This document shows, one piece after another, positions 46,001-57,002 of a DNA stretch of 64,000 nt. The stretch is from NCBI GenBank assembly GCA_911728435.2, contig OU452203.1, positions 16,265,651 through 16,329,650 of the forward strand, read 5' to 3'. Positions within the stretch are counted from its first letter, which is position 1. Each line of letters begins with the position of its first letter. Under the pieces are notes generated by a model that saw only the letters and a program-made list of their open reading frames with translations, did not search any database and was not told where the DNA came from. A program made the translations under genes and the position numbers. Source of the stretch: Apoderus coryli (taxonomy: Eukaryota > Arthropoda > Insecta > Coleoptera > Attelabidae).

Positions 46001-46705
46001 TTTAGACAATCTACTACAACATGAAAATTATGTGCCCATTCTTTCATTTTCGACGCCTAGATGTTTTTTGGCGTTTCAACTCGCAGTAAAAGTACTAACA
46101 CAGCTTATTAAGCTTCTAGATATCTAAATTCTTCCAGAAAAAAAATCTTATTTCAAGGAATTCAGTAAAAATCAGTGCGTACATAATCCCTGGTGAGGTG
46201 TACATTAATGTATATTTTTTTCGTGGTTTCTCTAAAATATGCGTATAGGGGATCTGTGAGGCGGAAAGGCGGCTTTACAGGGTGTTCGCCGGAGCGTGGT
46301 GCGTAAATATTCGCGGTAACAAGCGGTTTGACGGGACGGAAAGGGTGGAATTTAATACGTACAAGCTCTCGCCTCTATGTGTATGTGAATTACACATTAC
46401 ACCACACACAGCTAGGCTGGTTGGTTAACACAATCCAGCAAAACTATACACGCTTTTAGGCAAATAACAGCCACGCAGTCAGTACCTACACTAATTTTAC
46501 ACTGGTGAAATAAATGAACTGTAAAATGATGCTTTGGAATGTTCCTATATATTTTCTCATTTTCAATTTTCCTTGTTCATAACAGTAAAGTAGTCTATGC
46601 CAAGTGGAAAGTTTTTCTCCTTTTGGGGTTGGTATTCATATTATATGGATCCGGAAAACGCAAAGTATACTGGAAGAATATTCCCAGCCTGCAACACTTT
46701 TATAG
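46001..46705. other. Non-coding stretch with a locally GC-richer patch
   Basis: The patch at about 46245-46380 (CGGAGCGTGGTGCGTAAATA and similar) is less AT-rich than its surroundings and includes ACAGGGTGTTCGCC. No coding similarity seen. Confidence 0.4.
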
Positions 46706-46706
46706 G

Positions 46707-46728
46707 AAGAGAGAGAGAGAGAGAGAGA
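46707..46728. repeat. (GA)n microsatellite
   Basis: AGAGAGAGAGAGAGAGAGAG run, with further GA-rich sequence to 46748. Confidence 0.9.
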
Positions 46729-47030
46729 TTGGATGGAGGAGAGAGAGACTGGATTAAGCTCTGGATGAGACATCTTTGGGAGTGTGATGAATGTAAATTG
46801 GTGTTCTGTAATTCGTTCTTGGCTTAGATTCCATAATGCCCAAACTAGCAAACAACGAGCGAAGCAAGATCCACAACGCAATTGTATATCAAACTGTCAA
46901 AGGCTACGTTTACAGAGCTGTAGCTTCTTTGAAAAATACGTTTGGACAAGATGATATAATATGGCAAGTCGGCATAAAATCATCCCTGGAATAGGCTGTC
47001 TTCGCTTGTCAGTTCATTTTCTGGTCACCC

Positions 47031-48133
47031 TATATAGGGTGTCCCACCGGAAAGGGTTGCGATCGATTATGGAGAAACTACACTGTGGAACAATCTGAAA
47101 AGCTGGTGTAGTACTTAGGTCGACGAGGCCAATTCGGCTAAAATGTTTTCAAGAAACTAGTACTTTCGGTTATACCGGAAGTGTGTGTCAACTTACTTAT
47201 TTTAAATACGACTCTATATATTATATTGTTTTTGGATTCTACTTGTAATTCATATATAATTTGTTATACCTATGGCCAGCCGTTTTCGAAATATTTGATA
47301 TTTTATGTCGAAAATGACGTTTGCAGATTAAAGAATATGTAATTACAATTTTGTATTATATGGAAGCTTTAATAATTTAATTTGTTGGGATATCCTAGTA
47401 GTTATAATCCTACTTTAGGTTCGTATCTACATTTTTTTTAATAACAAATTGCATAACACACACAAGCACCGACTCTTTAATTCGCCCAAGAAATAAATGT
47501 TTTTTTTTTATTAATAGGACTAACATTTTTTACATTAGTTGGGATTCTATTGTACAATCTACAGGCAGTAACAAAAAAACTACCCCTGAAAACAGTGGTC
47601 GAGCGTACGAACATTTTCTTTAGATTTACAATTTATATTATTTCCAATAGAAATGTATATATTTATATTAAATAGGTTTAAATCTTTTTTCAAATAAGAA
47701 TATAATCACAAACCACAATAATATATAATAACCCGCACTACTGATACCTCTGCACGTACTATAGTCAACCGCTTTATACCTAGCATGAACCAAACTATCG
47801 GAGCTGGCACTTTCTGGGTAGGCGTGGTTTCAAAAAGAATTGAAACAGGCGCGCTCGCTTGCTTACGCATCTGGTCTATCAAATCTGTGACTAAGGTATG
47901 CCGATTTCTGGTATTAGCAGAATTAATGTCACTAGCTTTAATTAACTTTTTGAACAGATAAGGGGGCTTTTTGGACAGCAGTACTGTCTGCGTTAAGGCC
48001 AGAATATGCCAGACTATATATAGGGTCTATTTTAAATAGGGAAGTTGTTACGTACTTCCGGTATAACAGGAAATTCTTTTTCCACAGTGTAGTTTCTCCA
48101 TAATCGATCGAAATCCTTCCGGTGGGACACCCG
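47031..48133. mobile_element. Long-TIR non-autonomous element carrying a LINE fragment
   Basis: Left arm from 47031 (GGGTGTCCCACCGGAAAGG, TTATGGAGAAACTACACTGT, ATACCGGAAGT) and right arm inward from 48133 (GGGTGTCCCACCGGAAGGAT, TTATGGAGAAACTACACTGT, ATACCGGAAGT) are clear inverted copies. The left arm is about 190 bp and the right about 130 bp, because a segment present on the left between AATCTGAAAA and TTTCGGTTAT is missing on the right. The interior contains a reverse transcriptase tail in minus orientation. Both ends form small palindromes with their flanks (CACCCTATATAGGGTG at 47026-47041; CACCCGGGTG at 48128-48137). Confidence 0.88.
47490..47830 (-). pseudogene. LINE C-terminal fragment nested in the long-TIR element
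   Basis: Minus-strand reading gives DLNLFNINIYIS and, in another frame, KMFVRSTTVFRGSFFVTACR then LYNRIPTNVKNVSPINKKKT (about 47625-47500). 'R-x-x-x-F-x-x-S-F-F-x-x-x-x-R-L-Y-N-x-L/I-P' is the last conserved block of LINE ORF2. It is short and frameshifted. Being inside the TIR pair it either inserted into the element or was captured by it. Confidence 0.65.
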
Positions 48134-49309
48134 GGTGATTCAGTTTTTCAGAAATTAGCAAAACATGAAAAAGAGTTCATATTAACATGGGTTCAAAATG
48201 GGCTGTTACACAGATACAGGGTGTTAAACGTTTCGAAACGTTTTTAGACTTCGTCATGAAATTCTACAATTTGTTGTTTATTTCAATCTCTCTCGAGGAA
48301 TGTTAAGATTATTTAAAAAAAAATTAGGGGCGTGTAAATTGGGGCGGGGTATAAGGGCAAATTCTGTCGTAACATTTTTATATACACATTTTTTTGTGAG
48401 TTTGACGTTAGAAACTTAAAATATAACAACTTAGACGTAAAAAAGCTATTCTTTCTAACCGGACGCCTCAGAAATCGCCGGTGGCGATTTTGTTAGATTA
48501 GTAGGTACGTAGCCTCTGTAAATGCATATATTCTTCATCAGTCGTCATTAGTTTGGAAAAAAAAATTGGCGATGCTTTTAGTAACTATCCATATAAACCG
48601 AGGTATCAAAGTATGCAAATGTCCATAAAACGAATACTCGAAAACTACTGTCGAAAAGTACGAATGTCGAGAAGGACCAATGTTCAATGTCCTGGATTTT
48701 TCTCAGGGAACAAGCCTTTCAGCGGAAAGTTGGGAGAGCGTGACGATTAGAGGCAAAAACTCGAGATTGATAGAAACACTTCCCTGCTATATCGTTTCCG
48801 CAGTATGCACCAACAGTGTAGGATTTTATTTCGCAAAAAATAGAGTCGGTAGAAGTTTGAGCCGAAACTACAAATCCGGCTAACAGAACAGTTAACCTAA
48901 AATTTGTTTCCGATAATATTTCTATCGGAATATTATCGAGCCCGATAACTTCAGCATTTCCAGTCACTAATCCAAATTCCTAGTTTAAACGTCTTCTAGC
49001 TGTAACTGAATTGATGATATGGTATTTGATTTAAATAGGGTTGCAAAACACTCCTCTTGCTTGCCTCAGATTAATTGCTACTGATACTCTTAATTAGTAT
49101 AACATGCTGGAAATTATACTAGATATCTCAGCTCTAATTAATCTGTCGAGCGAAGTACGCTGTAAACAGACATATACTAATAACGAAGAAGAGGAGATAT
49201 AATCATGCGTTGGATATTAGGAGGATTGGTTATCAATTAAGGATTAAAATGTGTGTATACTGCAAAAGGGAGATTAGAATTTAAATATTACTTATATTGT
49301 TTTAGTTAT
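48134..49309. other. Non-coding; one transposon end at 48210
   Basis: GATACAGGGTGTTAAACGTT at about 48210, followed by TTAGGGGCG and GGGGCGGGGTATAAGGG words like those inside the MITE at 41613-42078, suggests a one-ended copy of a related element. Frames at 48553-48967 on both strands are unassigned. Confidence 0.4.
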
Positions 49310-49505
49310 TTTCATTTATATTGTAACTGTTCTCTAGTTTATAAGGTTCGTGTATAAAATAATCTTTTAATATGTATTTGAAAAAATGAAAGACGGAAGA
49401 GAGATCTTTTTGCGTCCAACTGGAAGTATCTGTACTTTGTGCATTGGGTATCCAGCGCAACACAACTCCTGTGAATTGGAGCATTGTCGTGCAGCAATAG
49501 AATCC
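49310..49505 (-). pseudogene. mariner transposase fragment (second Asp region)
   Basis: The minus strand reads ILLLHDNAPIHRSCVALDTQ then CTKYRYFQLD, and other frames continue to about 49310. 'L-x-H-D-N-A-P-x-H' holds the second catalytic Asp of mariner proteins, normally followed by 'Y-S-P-D-L-A-P-S-D', which is lost here. Confidence 0.6.
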
Positions 49506-50432
49506 ATTATTTTAGAAAACTATATAGGTAATTATAGCACCCTCTGAACTTAGTCAGCTGTCGCTTCTCTCGTCAAACAGTGCTCGAGAACATAGCGCGA
49601 TACATAATTGATATGGCGCGTCACAAAAAAAGTCGGCTAAAAAGTGTAGGTGCTAGATTAAGAACTTTTCAACCAAAAACTTTTTTGATGCTTTGAGGAC
49701 AAATGCCTCGAAGCTGGATATAACAAATTTTGCGAATAAATAAAATAAAGTTTCTCGATTAGTAAAAAGTTCAATACATTTTTTCGATTTAGCAACTTTA
49801 CTGTTGTTTAAAATGGCCAATAAACAATACTGGACAAAAGTCAGGGCACTCAATTGAACCTAGAAAAAAAAAACATGTATTATAGCTCTACTATTTATAA
49901 AGATATTATACGGTTGGAATGTAAGAAATCACAATATTATCACAAATTATGCAGTGTAATGTAATTGCGGATAGCTAGAGAAAAATGGATTGTAGGCAGA
50001 TTTTAAATTAATTCGACAAATGAGGAGATATAATAAGAAAAAAAAGCATGTGTGACAATGTTATTTGTCTATCAAAGATTTTCACTTCATTTCCTACACT
50101 TCCTATATGGTGGCGTGATCTTCTGGCCGGCCAGCCTCTATCTTCTCTTGGAAAGTCTATCCAATTTTACACATAAATCGTAACACAAACTGAGTAGCGC
50201 TCCTGGTATTTCCAGCGGTTGCCTTTTACTAACGTCGTAGAGGTTACGACCGGCGAGCGCTCACCAACAATTTGAAGGGATTGTAGAAAGCGCGGCTAAT
50301 TGCTTTGTATCCATGTACATCAGACGTGCCGCCATGAAGAGAAATACCTGTCCCTTATTTAAACTGTGCTAGTACTATCCAGTTATAGAAACTCATTTTT
50401 CTTTATAATTAATCAAGAGTCGCACAAGATAG
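49506..50432. other. No recognisable feature
   Basis: Part of 50100-50350 is less AT-rich, but no frame or repeat stands out. Confidence 0.35.
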
Positions 50433-50885
50433 TTGCCAAGCGTTTTCCGACTGACTCTATGTGTGTGTATAGCACCAAAATATAACCAGAATCAGTACCC
50501 TTTGCACTCTTTGCTTGGTTTAGCTTGCAAAATGCGTATTACAGTCAGTATTGCCTTAGTTTTTTCTCTCAATGCATCATTAAGTATAATAATTCATACA
50601 GTGACGTACAATTCTGATTCTCAAGATGTTGTACTCTATATTTTGCTGGAAACATGCGCCAGTACCTGGTCCAGTGATTTCCCTGTTGAGGAATTGAAAG
50701 ATAAACTCTTTTCCGATTTCAGATTCCGTGACATTTTTTTTTTAAGTTTGTCGAAATCCGTAGTCTGCGAAACGCCGTTCCATAGGGCCAATTTTAAGTA
50801 CCTATGTAAAAGCTATTCCCAAAGTATTCGATGTGACCGCAAATCAATGGGCCGACGCTACGGTGCAACTTGTATTTTGATATAG
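50433..50885 (+). CDS. Unassigned 150-codon open frame
   Basis: It is the longest plus-strand frame not explained by a transposon. It has an internal Met at 50532 that starts a hydrophobic, signal-peptide-like segment (MRITVSIALVFSLNASLSII). After this come DVVLYILLETCASTWSSDFP, VEELKDKLFSDFRFRDIFFL and several Cys. Its last codons run into the Penelope-like foldback (50888 on), so the natural end may be lost or the frame may be an exon ending earlier, for example before GTACCT near 50797. I cannot name a family. It could be a decayed receptor-type gene, an exon, or chance. Confidence 0.3.
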   Translation: MPSVFRLTLCVCIAPKYNQNQYPLHSLLGLACKMRITVSIALVFSLNASLSIIIHTVTYNSDSQDVVLYILLETCASTWSSDFPVEELKDKLFSDFRFRDIFFLSLSKSVVCETPFHRANFKYLCKSYSQSIRCDRKSMGRRYGATCILI

Positions 50886-50904
50886 GACAATAAAGCACAG
50901 CAAA

Positions 50905-50960
50905 ATTCAATTCTACGTCAATGTTTCGACTATATTTTTATCTCTTCATCAGGACAACTA
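50905..50960 (-). ncRNA. Hammerhead-like motif, left arm
   Basis: On the minus strand CTGATGA (50952-50946) and GAAA (50927-50924) are followed by CATTGACGTAGAATTGAATT. Compared with the right-arm motif, stem III has one mismatch (CA against CG) and stem II is poorly paired. Confidence 0.45.
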
Positions 50961-51037
50961 AAATTAAAAACTTTGACAAATGATGTAACCATATTCGAAC
51001 AGTGTGTTCAAAAATGTTATACAAATTTCTCATTTTT

Positions 51038-51096
51038 CAATTCTACTTGTCCTGATGAAGACTAAGTTTATAGTTGAAACGTTGACGTAGAATTGA
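51038..51096 (+). ncRNA. Hammerhead ribozyme motif, right arm (best copy)
   Basis: All core positions are present: C-U-G-A-U-G-A at 51052-51058; stem II GACTA/TAGTT (51060-51064 with 51071-51075, one G-U pair, one extra A before it); GAAA at 51076-51079; A51079-U51088 as the conserved A-U closing pair; stem III CG/CG (51080-51081 with 51086-51087) with a 4-base loop; cleavage-site base A51089. Stem I pairs C51051-G51090, U50-A91, then an 8-base bulge and CAAU/AUUG (51038-51041 with 51092-51095). Short stem III and a bulged stem I are features of Penelope-type hammerheads. Expected role: self-cleavage of element RNA after A51089. Confidence 0.6.
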
Positions 51097-51125
51097 ATTT
51101 TGGTGTTTCATTCTACTATATCCGG

Positions 51126-52219
51126 CGGATGACAGAACTGTATTTTCATTTTTATCACTGCCTTAATTCCTACATCATTTTCGCTTCTTAAACAAAAAAC
51201 TTTTGTTTTCGTATTCCCTACCGTTTCGCTGAATATTAAGATTATGAGAATAATTAGTCGTTAGGAGAAATGAAAGCAGCAAACATACTCTTAATCATAT
51301 ACTTAAAGATTTTCACTTTGAAAGTGAATCAAACTTTTTCCTTTCACATCATTATCCGCATAGCCAATCCTCATGAAATATGAGTTTTTCTGTTTTTTCT
51401 TTCATCTTCAGTGTAGCGTATATATGTTCCACTCCCTCTGTACTAATGTGCGATGAGAACTTTGTAACTCACTGCTGATAGGAAACTAATGATGCAGTTT
51501 TCGGCTTGCCACAGATAAACTATGATTAATGGTGGTATTGGATAGCGTTTTCCCTTAAACTTTATTTTGCTGTTCTAGTTCATAATGTTAAACACACTGC
51601 AGTCCATTTTGTGATGATTTACTTGGTTAAAGTTATGGTGGACTATGATTTATATTATTCTATTTGATTTATTAATGTGCTCTCTGGATGGATTTAATTA
51701 GGATTGTGTTATAACAGATGATTTGAGGTTTAAATTAGTTATTTATGTATCTAGTACAAAAGTAAGTGTTTACGGCATGCAGCATGAACATTATTATAAC
51801 GTGAGGTCCAAAACTCTAGAATAAATTCAATTAATTTGGGGATAAATACTGAAACACTAAAATGAAAGGTTAGCGAGAAATTTTTGATTGAGTAATAGTA
51901 TTTTTTGTTTAATGATTGATTAGACCGTCTTTGACGTTTCTTGTCATTTTGGGGTTGATAATAATTATTAAACAAAATTACTGTAACTAAAGTGAATATT
52001 TCGAAAACAAATTTGACCCAAACTCAGAGAATATATGTGATAATAAGGCTATGGCTATCTTCCTAGGACTCATAGGGAAGTTTGCGCAATATTCAATATA
52101 AAATATACAGCCATTCAAATATCTCAGTCCGCCGTAAGCAAAATTGAGAAAAAAAAAATAGAGAGACGGAACACGCACGAGATCTCTCTAGCTCTGGTCA
52201 GGATTTTTTAAGAATTTAA
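51126..52219. other. No recognisable feature
   Basis: AT-rich; unassigned frames only. Confidence 0.4.
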
Positions 52220-52560
52220 TTAATCCCTGCCATATGCCGTTGGTTTCCAAATGTAAACAACACCAATATTCATGGGTAGAAAATTTTTGTAGAAGATACA
52301 TGAATCTTCGTCCAGCAAATCTCTTCTTTGGTAATTGTACCTACAAGTCAATTTGTCTAAATAAATACTGTTGGAAAAACATCCATGATAGCAACTTACC
52401 TGCAGCTGGAAAATGCACATCATGCCACTGTTTTCGATGGTCATCAGCAACATTCCTGGCTGATAGTGGTGGAGAAATTTTAACACTAAAGCGTCATGGA
52501 AGTCGGCAGTCATCTACGGTAGCAGAGACTTATGTTGAAGACTATCCAAAACCAAACTAA
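52220..52560. other. Overlapping open frames on both strands, unassigned
   Basis: Plus 52234-52560 (108 codons, Cys-rich: FCRRYMNL, GNCTYKSICLNKYC, AAGKCTSCHCFRW) and minus 52513-52220 (97 codons) are both open. The Cys pattern has no regular spacing that I can match to a zinc finger or a secreted peptide. One of them may be an old transposon frame. Confidence 0.25.
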
Positions 52561-52739
52561 AATTGCCAACACAATTCTTCAATTCGAAGTTAATAAATGT
52601 GGGCTTGGCACTCTGTAGAAATCGATAAAAGAACTAACAACCAGTTATTCAGTTTGGAAGAAAAATCAAATACCGGTCCAATGAAGATAAATAATCAACA
52701 TTGTTCCGATTGTAATGTAAATATTAATTGGTTTCTTGT

Positions 52740-53280
52740 ATACAATGTATCCGATCTTCATTTATTGCCTCTGAGAATGCTGGGTTTTATATTCAGGTTC
52801 ACAAAAATTTTTACAAACACCAAGTTTTCTTGACTCGGTGCAACTCCATGGTGCGCTCTAGGCTTGAGTATGCTTCTTTGGTCTGGTCAACATTATATAA
52901 TATTCACATAAATAAAATTGAGAGTGTTCAAAGAAAATTTTTTAAATTTCTTGCATTTAGGATTGATAGTCATTTTCCACCGCGCAGCTTTCATCACCCA
53001 TTGTTTTGACGTTTGGTCGCTCTCAAGACGTCGTACTTTTGCATCGCAGGTGTTTCTTTTCAAACTGATTAATGGTACTTTGAACTGCTCTCAGGATATC
53101 AACTCCCAAACTCTTTTATGTACCTCAGATTGGTACTAACCGAAGCCAGAACACCCTTATGGCGAGCGTGCAATTCCTTGGGAGTCAAAAATATTAATTT
53201 CTTCAATGTTAAGATCTGTACTTTTAAACATGCCTTATCACTGCATCTATATGGGTGACAGGTGTGGCTAATTTTAATTT
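52740..53280 (+). pseudogene. LINE ORF2 C-terminal fragment
   Basis: The plus strand reads ASENAGFYIQVHKNFYKHQV then CNSMVRSRLEYASLVWSTLY, NIHINKIESVQRKFFKFLAF and RID (about 52765-52980), then in another frame FDVWSLSRRRTFASQVFLFK followed by LINGTLNCSQDINSQTLL. This is the region after the reverse transcriptase thumb: 'L-V-R-S-x-L-E-Y-A-S-x-V-W-S', 'I-E-x-V-Q-R-K-F' and 'L-x-x-R-R...L-F-L-x-K-L-I-N-G'. Two frame changes, no tail. The type differs from the LINE at 42145-43700. Confidence 0.88.
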
Positions 53281-53308
53281 AGTTGTTTTATTTTTATGAT
53301 TGTTGTGA

Positions 53309-53940
53309 TCATTGGCTACAGGACTCACTTTGTGCATTTTGTTCATAATAATATATAAGTAGTTTGTTTATTATAATATGTCTGGTGAACCTCAACTCAT
53401 TGCCAAGCTCTACACTCAAATTGTTTGCTACATTAGTCAAAGGTAAGGTAACATCGTTAACTGAAACCATAATCCTTTCTTCCACGTCTTTTCGATCCTT
53501 ACCAAACACAAGAACATTCGATTTAGAGGGTTTATACATAAATGGTGTTTTTATGAAGCCTGTACAAGAGATTCAAGGTCCCTATTAATGCAAATAGACG
53601 CCATATTTAAGTCACATGATATAAAAGAAAATTTAATTTGCGTATCATCTGCGTAAGAGTATGGCGTAGAATAAAGCAAACTATCGAAGATATTTAATGT
53701 ATATATACAAAAAAGAAGAGGTCCTAATATTGAGTCTCATGGCACACCACGCCAGACTTGATCTGTAGTGGAGCAAGCTCGATCTCTCCACGTATTGAAA
53801 TCGGTTAGAAAGGTAGTTTTTTAACATTTTGATTGAGATCAAAGCGAAACCAGTAGAGTTTAGAATGGCAAGTAAGATGTAATGACTGATCTTATCAAAT
53901 GCCTTGGGATTACTTGAATATTGTATTTATTTTTTGTCTT
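53309..53940 (-). pseudogene. LINE reverse transcriptase palm and thumb fragment
   Basis: From about 53930 down: KAFDKISHYILLAILNSTGF then ALISIKMLKNYLSNRFQYVE (first catalytic Asp region), GVP*DSILGPLLFCIYTLNI, YSYADDTQIKFSFISCDLNM (catalytic YADD, about 53650) and INPSKSNVLVFGKDRKDVEE followed by the thumb end NLSVELGNELRFTRHI. One stop (in G-V-P-Q-G) and few frame changes. It resembles the LINE at 42145-43700 ('I-N-P-S-K-S', 'Y-A-D-D-x-Q-I-K-F-S-F'), and stops short of the C-terminal region. It faces the fragment at 52740-53280 tail to tail. Confidence 0.9.
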
Positions 53941-56355
53941 GGATTTCCCACCTGTTAGACAATGAAGTGTACCTATTTATTTATATTATTAATTTTTGAT
54001 CACCCTGTACTGCCCATAATTCCTGGAAATTATAATTTACTAAACTCACAGAATTACAAAATCATACTCTATATATACCTCTACTCCACAATCAACATCA
54101 GAGTCACATCAACGTCAACATCAGATTCAGAGAAGCTTTTCATTTCGGTACATGAGGGTGGTGTAACGGTATGGCGCTCCGATGATTGGCACATTGATTT
54201 AAACCGAGTTGACTTCTCTCTTCATTGTTATGCCCGCAATGGAAATAACACAATAGAGTGTTGGTTTTGATAATGATGCAAAACGTTTAAATATTTTGCA
54301 GGCTGTGTAACACAATGGGGTTTTAACTAGAATGCTGCAGGAATGCGTTTCCTCTTATTGTTGTTTAAATTAGGTGGGTTCGGTATGGATTTTTTTAGTT
54401 TATTTTTTATGAAAGGCAATTTTCATTTTATTTGGTTAATTTAAATTATGTTTACTAAACCGAATCATTGTTTTTTATCTCTAGAAAATAACCTTATTTT
54501 ATGTACCTACCCATACAAAGATAACTGCTGCGAATCCTTTCGGTTATCCTTGCGCCAGGTTACTTTTTCCCTATGCATATCCGCATTTCAATATCAAAAT
54601 TAAATTACAGTCTGCCATTTGCCGATATTAAATTCCAATATCGAATCTCAACTGCTACAAAAGCTGCAGCTACTAAATTTGCTTCTCATTTGCATGTATA
54701 CTCTTATTGATATATAACAGTAGTTTCTAATTAATTTAAATTATATCAAAGCACTATTATAGGTACCCTTGTGGAATGCTAATAAGTTAGCTTTGGATGT
54801 AGTAGATATTGAAATTATCACCAAGTAGTTTAACTCTTGGGGGCCCAAGTAGTATTGTATTGTATTAGTATTATTGCTGCATGCCCAAATGTCTGTGGTA
54901 TGGTAATTTATGCTGAAAACTTGCCCAAATTGTTCACACGAGGGTTTGTGTTGTTTGGTATCTCTGAGTGGATAAATTATTAGGCACTACAAACTATGCT
55001 CTGCAATTTTTTATTTGGCGCTATAGCTTTATGAATTTGTAATTCTGTAAGTGGATGAGAAAAGGGGATACAATTCAAAGTATTAAAATATGTTTTTACT
55101 TTATTCTATTATAAAAACTTTTCGAAACTTAATCTTATATTCACCAACCAGAATATTAAAAATTCATTTGAAAAACGCATTAAGAGAACCTTCTATTGTA
55201 ATGCTAGAAATGTCTCATTTAAAACAAAGGAAACAGAAATACAGCAACAAAGTTTTGGCTCGTTAAATTAAATAAAAACCCTCTATTCCGTCTTTTCTAT
55301 TTATTCCACATATCGATTTCAAGTTCCTGTTTACTACTTTTTTTCTTCTTCTTTTTCTTTGGTTTCTTTCTTTATTTTTTCCTATTTTATTCTACGTGCG
55401 TACCTCATAATCCAGCCGATATCCCCTTGTTCGATATAGACGTAAATATCTGTTGAATTAGAAATGATCTGGTGGTCTGTTCGATGGCCGTAACAAAAGA
55501 CAACGGCCTACAAACAGAAATGAAAGCGGAGTATTGGTTGGTCACCAGTTTTGTATTCGAGTTGCAACTCAAAAACATGATTTTGCTCTTTGGAGTAACA
55601 TTTCACCATTTGACACATACATGCAATAATGAAGCGACACATTCGGTAGGGTGGAGTTAAAACAAATGTTGGATTGGGGGCATTCTAAAACTGCCAATCC
55701 CAATTTTATAATATTAGTAAGTTGGAATATAAAGACACAATGTCTTGTTTTTACAATAATCAAATATTGTGACCAAAACATTCATTCAAATGCGTTACAA
55801 GTCTAAATAATTGAGTTAGAATATTCGTTAAACCATTACCATTCTGCGACACATCTATAAATGAAAATAGAATCGGTATAATTAAAAAAAATATATCAAA
55901 ATGTGTAGCTATAACCTCAAATACGTTTTCTTCTAACTCTTTTTCAGTTGGTAGTTGTACAGTAATAAAAGTAAACAACATTAATTTTCTCGTAAAAGTA
56001 AAAAGAAGAAAAAGAGTTGAATTTTCTGTTTCAGAATACGAGGATCGTTCCATATATCGTTAGAAACTTGGAGATAGTAGCATCGATACTGGTTTCTTTT
56101 TATTAACCATCATTACTCACTAAACAGCTGACAAAACCATGTGATAGGTTTCATTTTTATTGTCCTTTGAAGCAAGAGGATGGGAAAAACTGAATTTGTG
56201 GCTGTGACTAAACACTTAAATAAAAGGCTTATTACCGAAAGAAATCAAAGCTGATGAATTTGTGCTGCTTCTGTGTTTGCAATGAGGTGATGACCTTTAT
56301 ATGCAAGTGAATTTTGAATTGTTTTATATATATGAAGATTTCTTTCTGTGTAGGT
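53941..56355. other. No assigned feature
   Basis: An inward-facing end-like word (GATCACCCTGTACTGCCC) lies at about 53998. Frames at 53962-54270 (+), 55472-55660 (+) and 55760-56053 (-, hydrophobic) have no similarity I can name. Confidence 0.35.
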
Positions 56356-56700
56356 GTACAGGCTGTTTCAAGAAGAGGCGACAATATTTAAGGGGTTGAT
56401 TTTTCAGGTAATTTTCTGAAAAAAAGTTCTCATAAACATAGGTGCGGATATGCATTGTTTCCAAGAGCTGTTAAGGTTTTTTTGTAAATAACGGTTTTTT
56501 TAATTAGGTCAAATATATCCTTACCGATTTCTTTGAAATTTGGCAGCTTTGTTGCTAGAAACAAGGAGCTTATATGGACCTAACTAGATCAAAAGTAGTA
56601 AGTTCAGTCTTAAAACAAATGGTGAGGTTGTTCATCAACCTCTGCTAATTATTTAATAAAAGTAAAATATATTGATAAATGTAATACCTCCTCAAAATTT
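56356..56700 (+). mobile_element. Left terminus of a DNA transposon, right end not found
   Basis: TACAGGCTGTTTCAAGAAGA starts a segment with AAGGGGTTGATTTTTCAGGT, TTCTCATAAACATAGGTGCG and GGTTTTTTTGTAAATAACGG. This succession is one I associate with the 5' non-coding region of common insect Tc1/mariner-type elements, but that is memory of a pattern, not a comparison I could run. No transposase follows. Confidence 0.45.
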
Positions 56701-57002
56701 TACCACTATTTTTTTCGTTATTTTGCAAAAAATAATAATAACTGATATTTCCGCTATTTTTATGGCCTGATAGCTGCTCCGCCAGGATGCAACTTTTGAC
56801 TTGACGGTTACAAGACTACACTTCTTTTTCATTAAAGAATCATTCACTAAACTGTATAGAATGCCATTAAAGAAAACATTTCATTGATCTATTTGAACCC
56901 ATTCTTCTGGGTTATAAAAATTGGCACCTGAAAAGTAAAGCAAGGTCTGCATGATCTACCAAACAAATAATTATAAATATACTGGTCAAACAGATTAGTA
57001 AA

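Larger units (their letters stand above)
50888..51125. mobile_element. Foldback fragment of a Penelope-like element with two facing hammerhead motifs
   Basis: The arms 50888-50930 and 51080-51125 are inverted copies (CAAAATTCAATTCTACGTCA on the left, its complement on the right, and outward a GATATAG... / ...CTATATC match). Each arm leads inward to a hammerhead-like core, listed separately. The flank of the left arm (TATAGGACAATAAA) is shared with 16190-16215 (TATTGGACAAATAAA), making a family of at least three motifs. Penelope-like elements are the retroelements known to carry minimal hammerheads in their terminal repeats. Confidence 0.6.

Noticed and set aside
48528..48545. CTGATGA-like word (complement of TTCATCAG) as another hammerhead
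   Set aside because: No GAAA at the needed distance and no pairing around it.
55760..56053. Hydrophobic 97-codon minus-strand frame as a chemoreceptor exon
   Set aside because: No conserved receptor motif and no acceptor/donor pair in a consistent phase could be shown.
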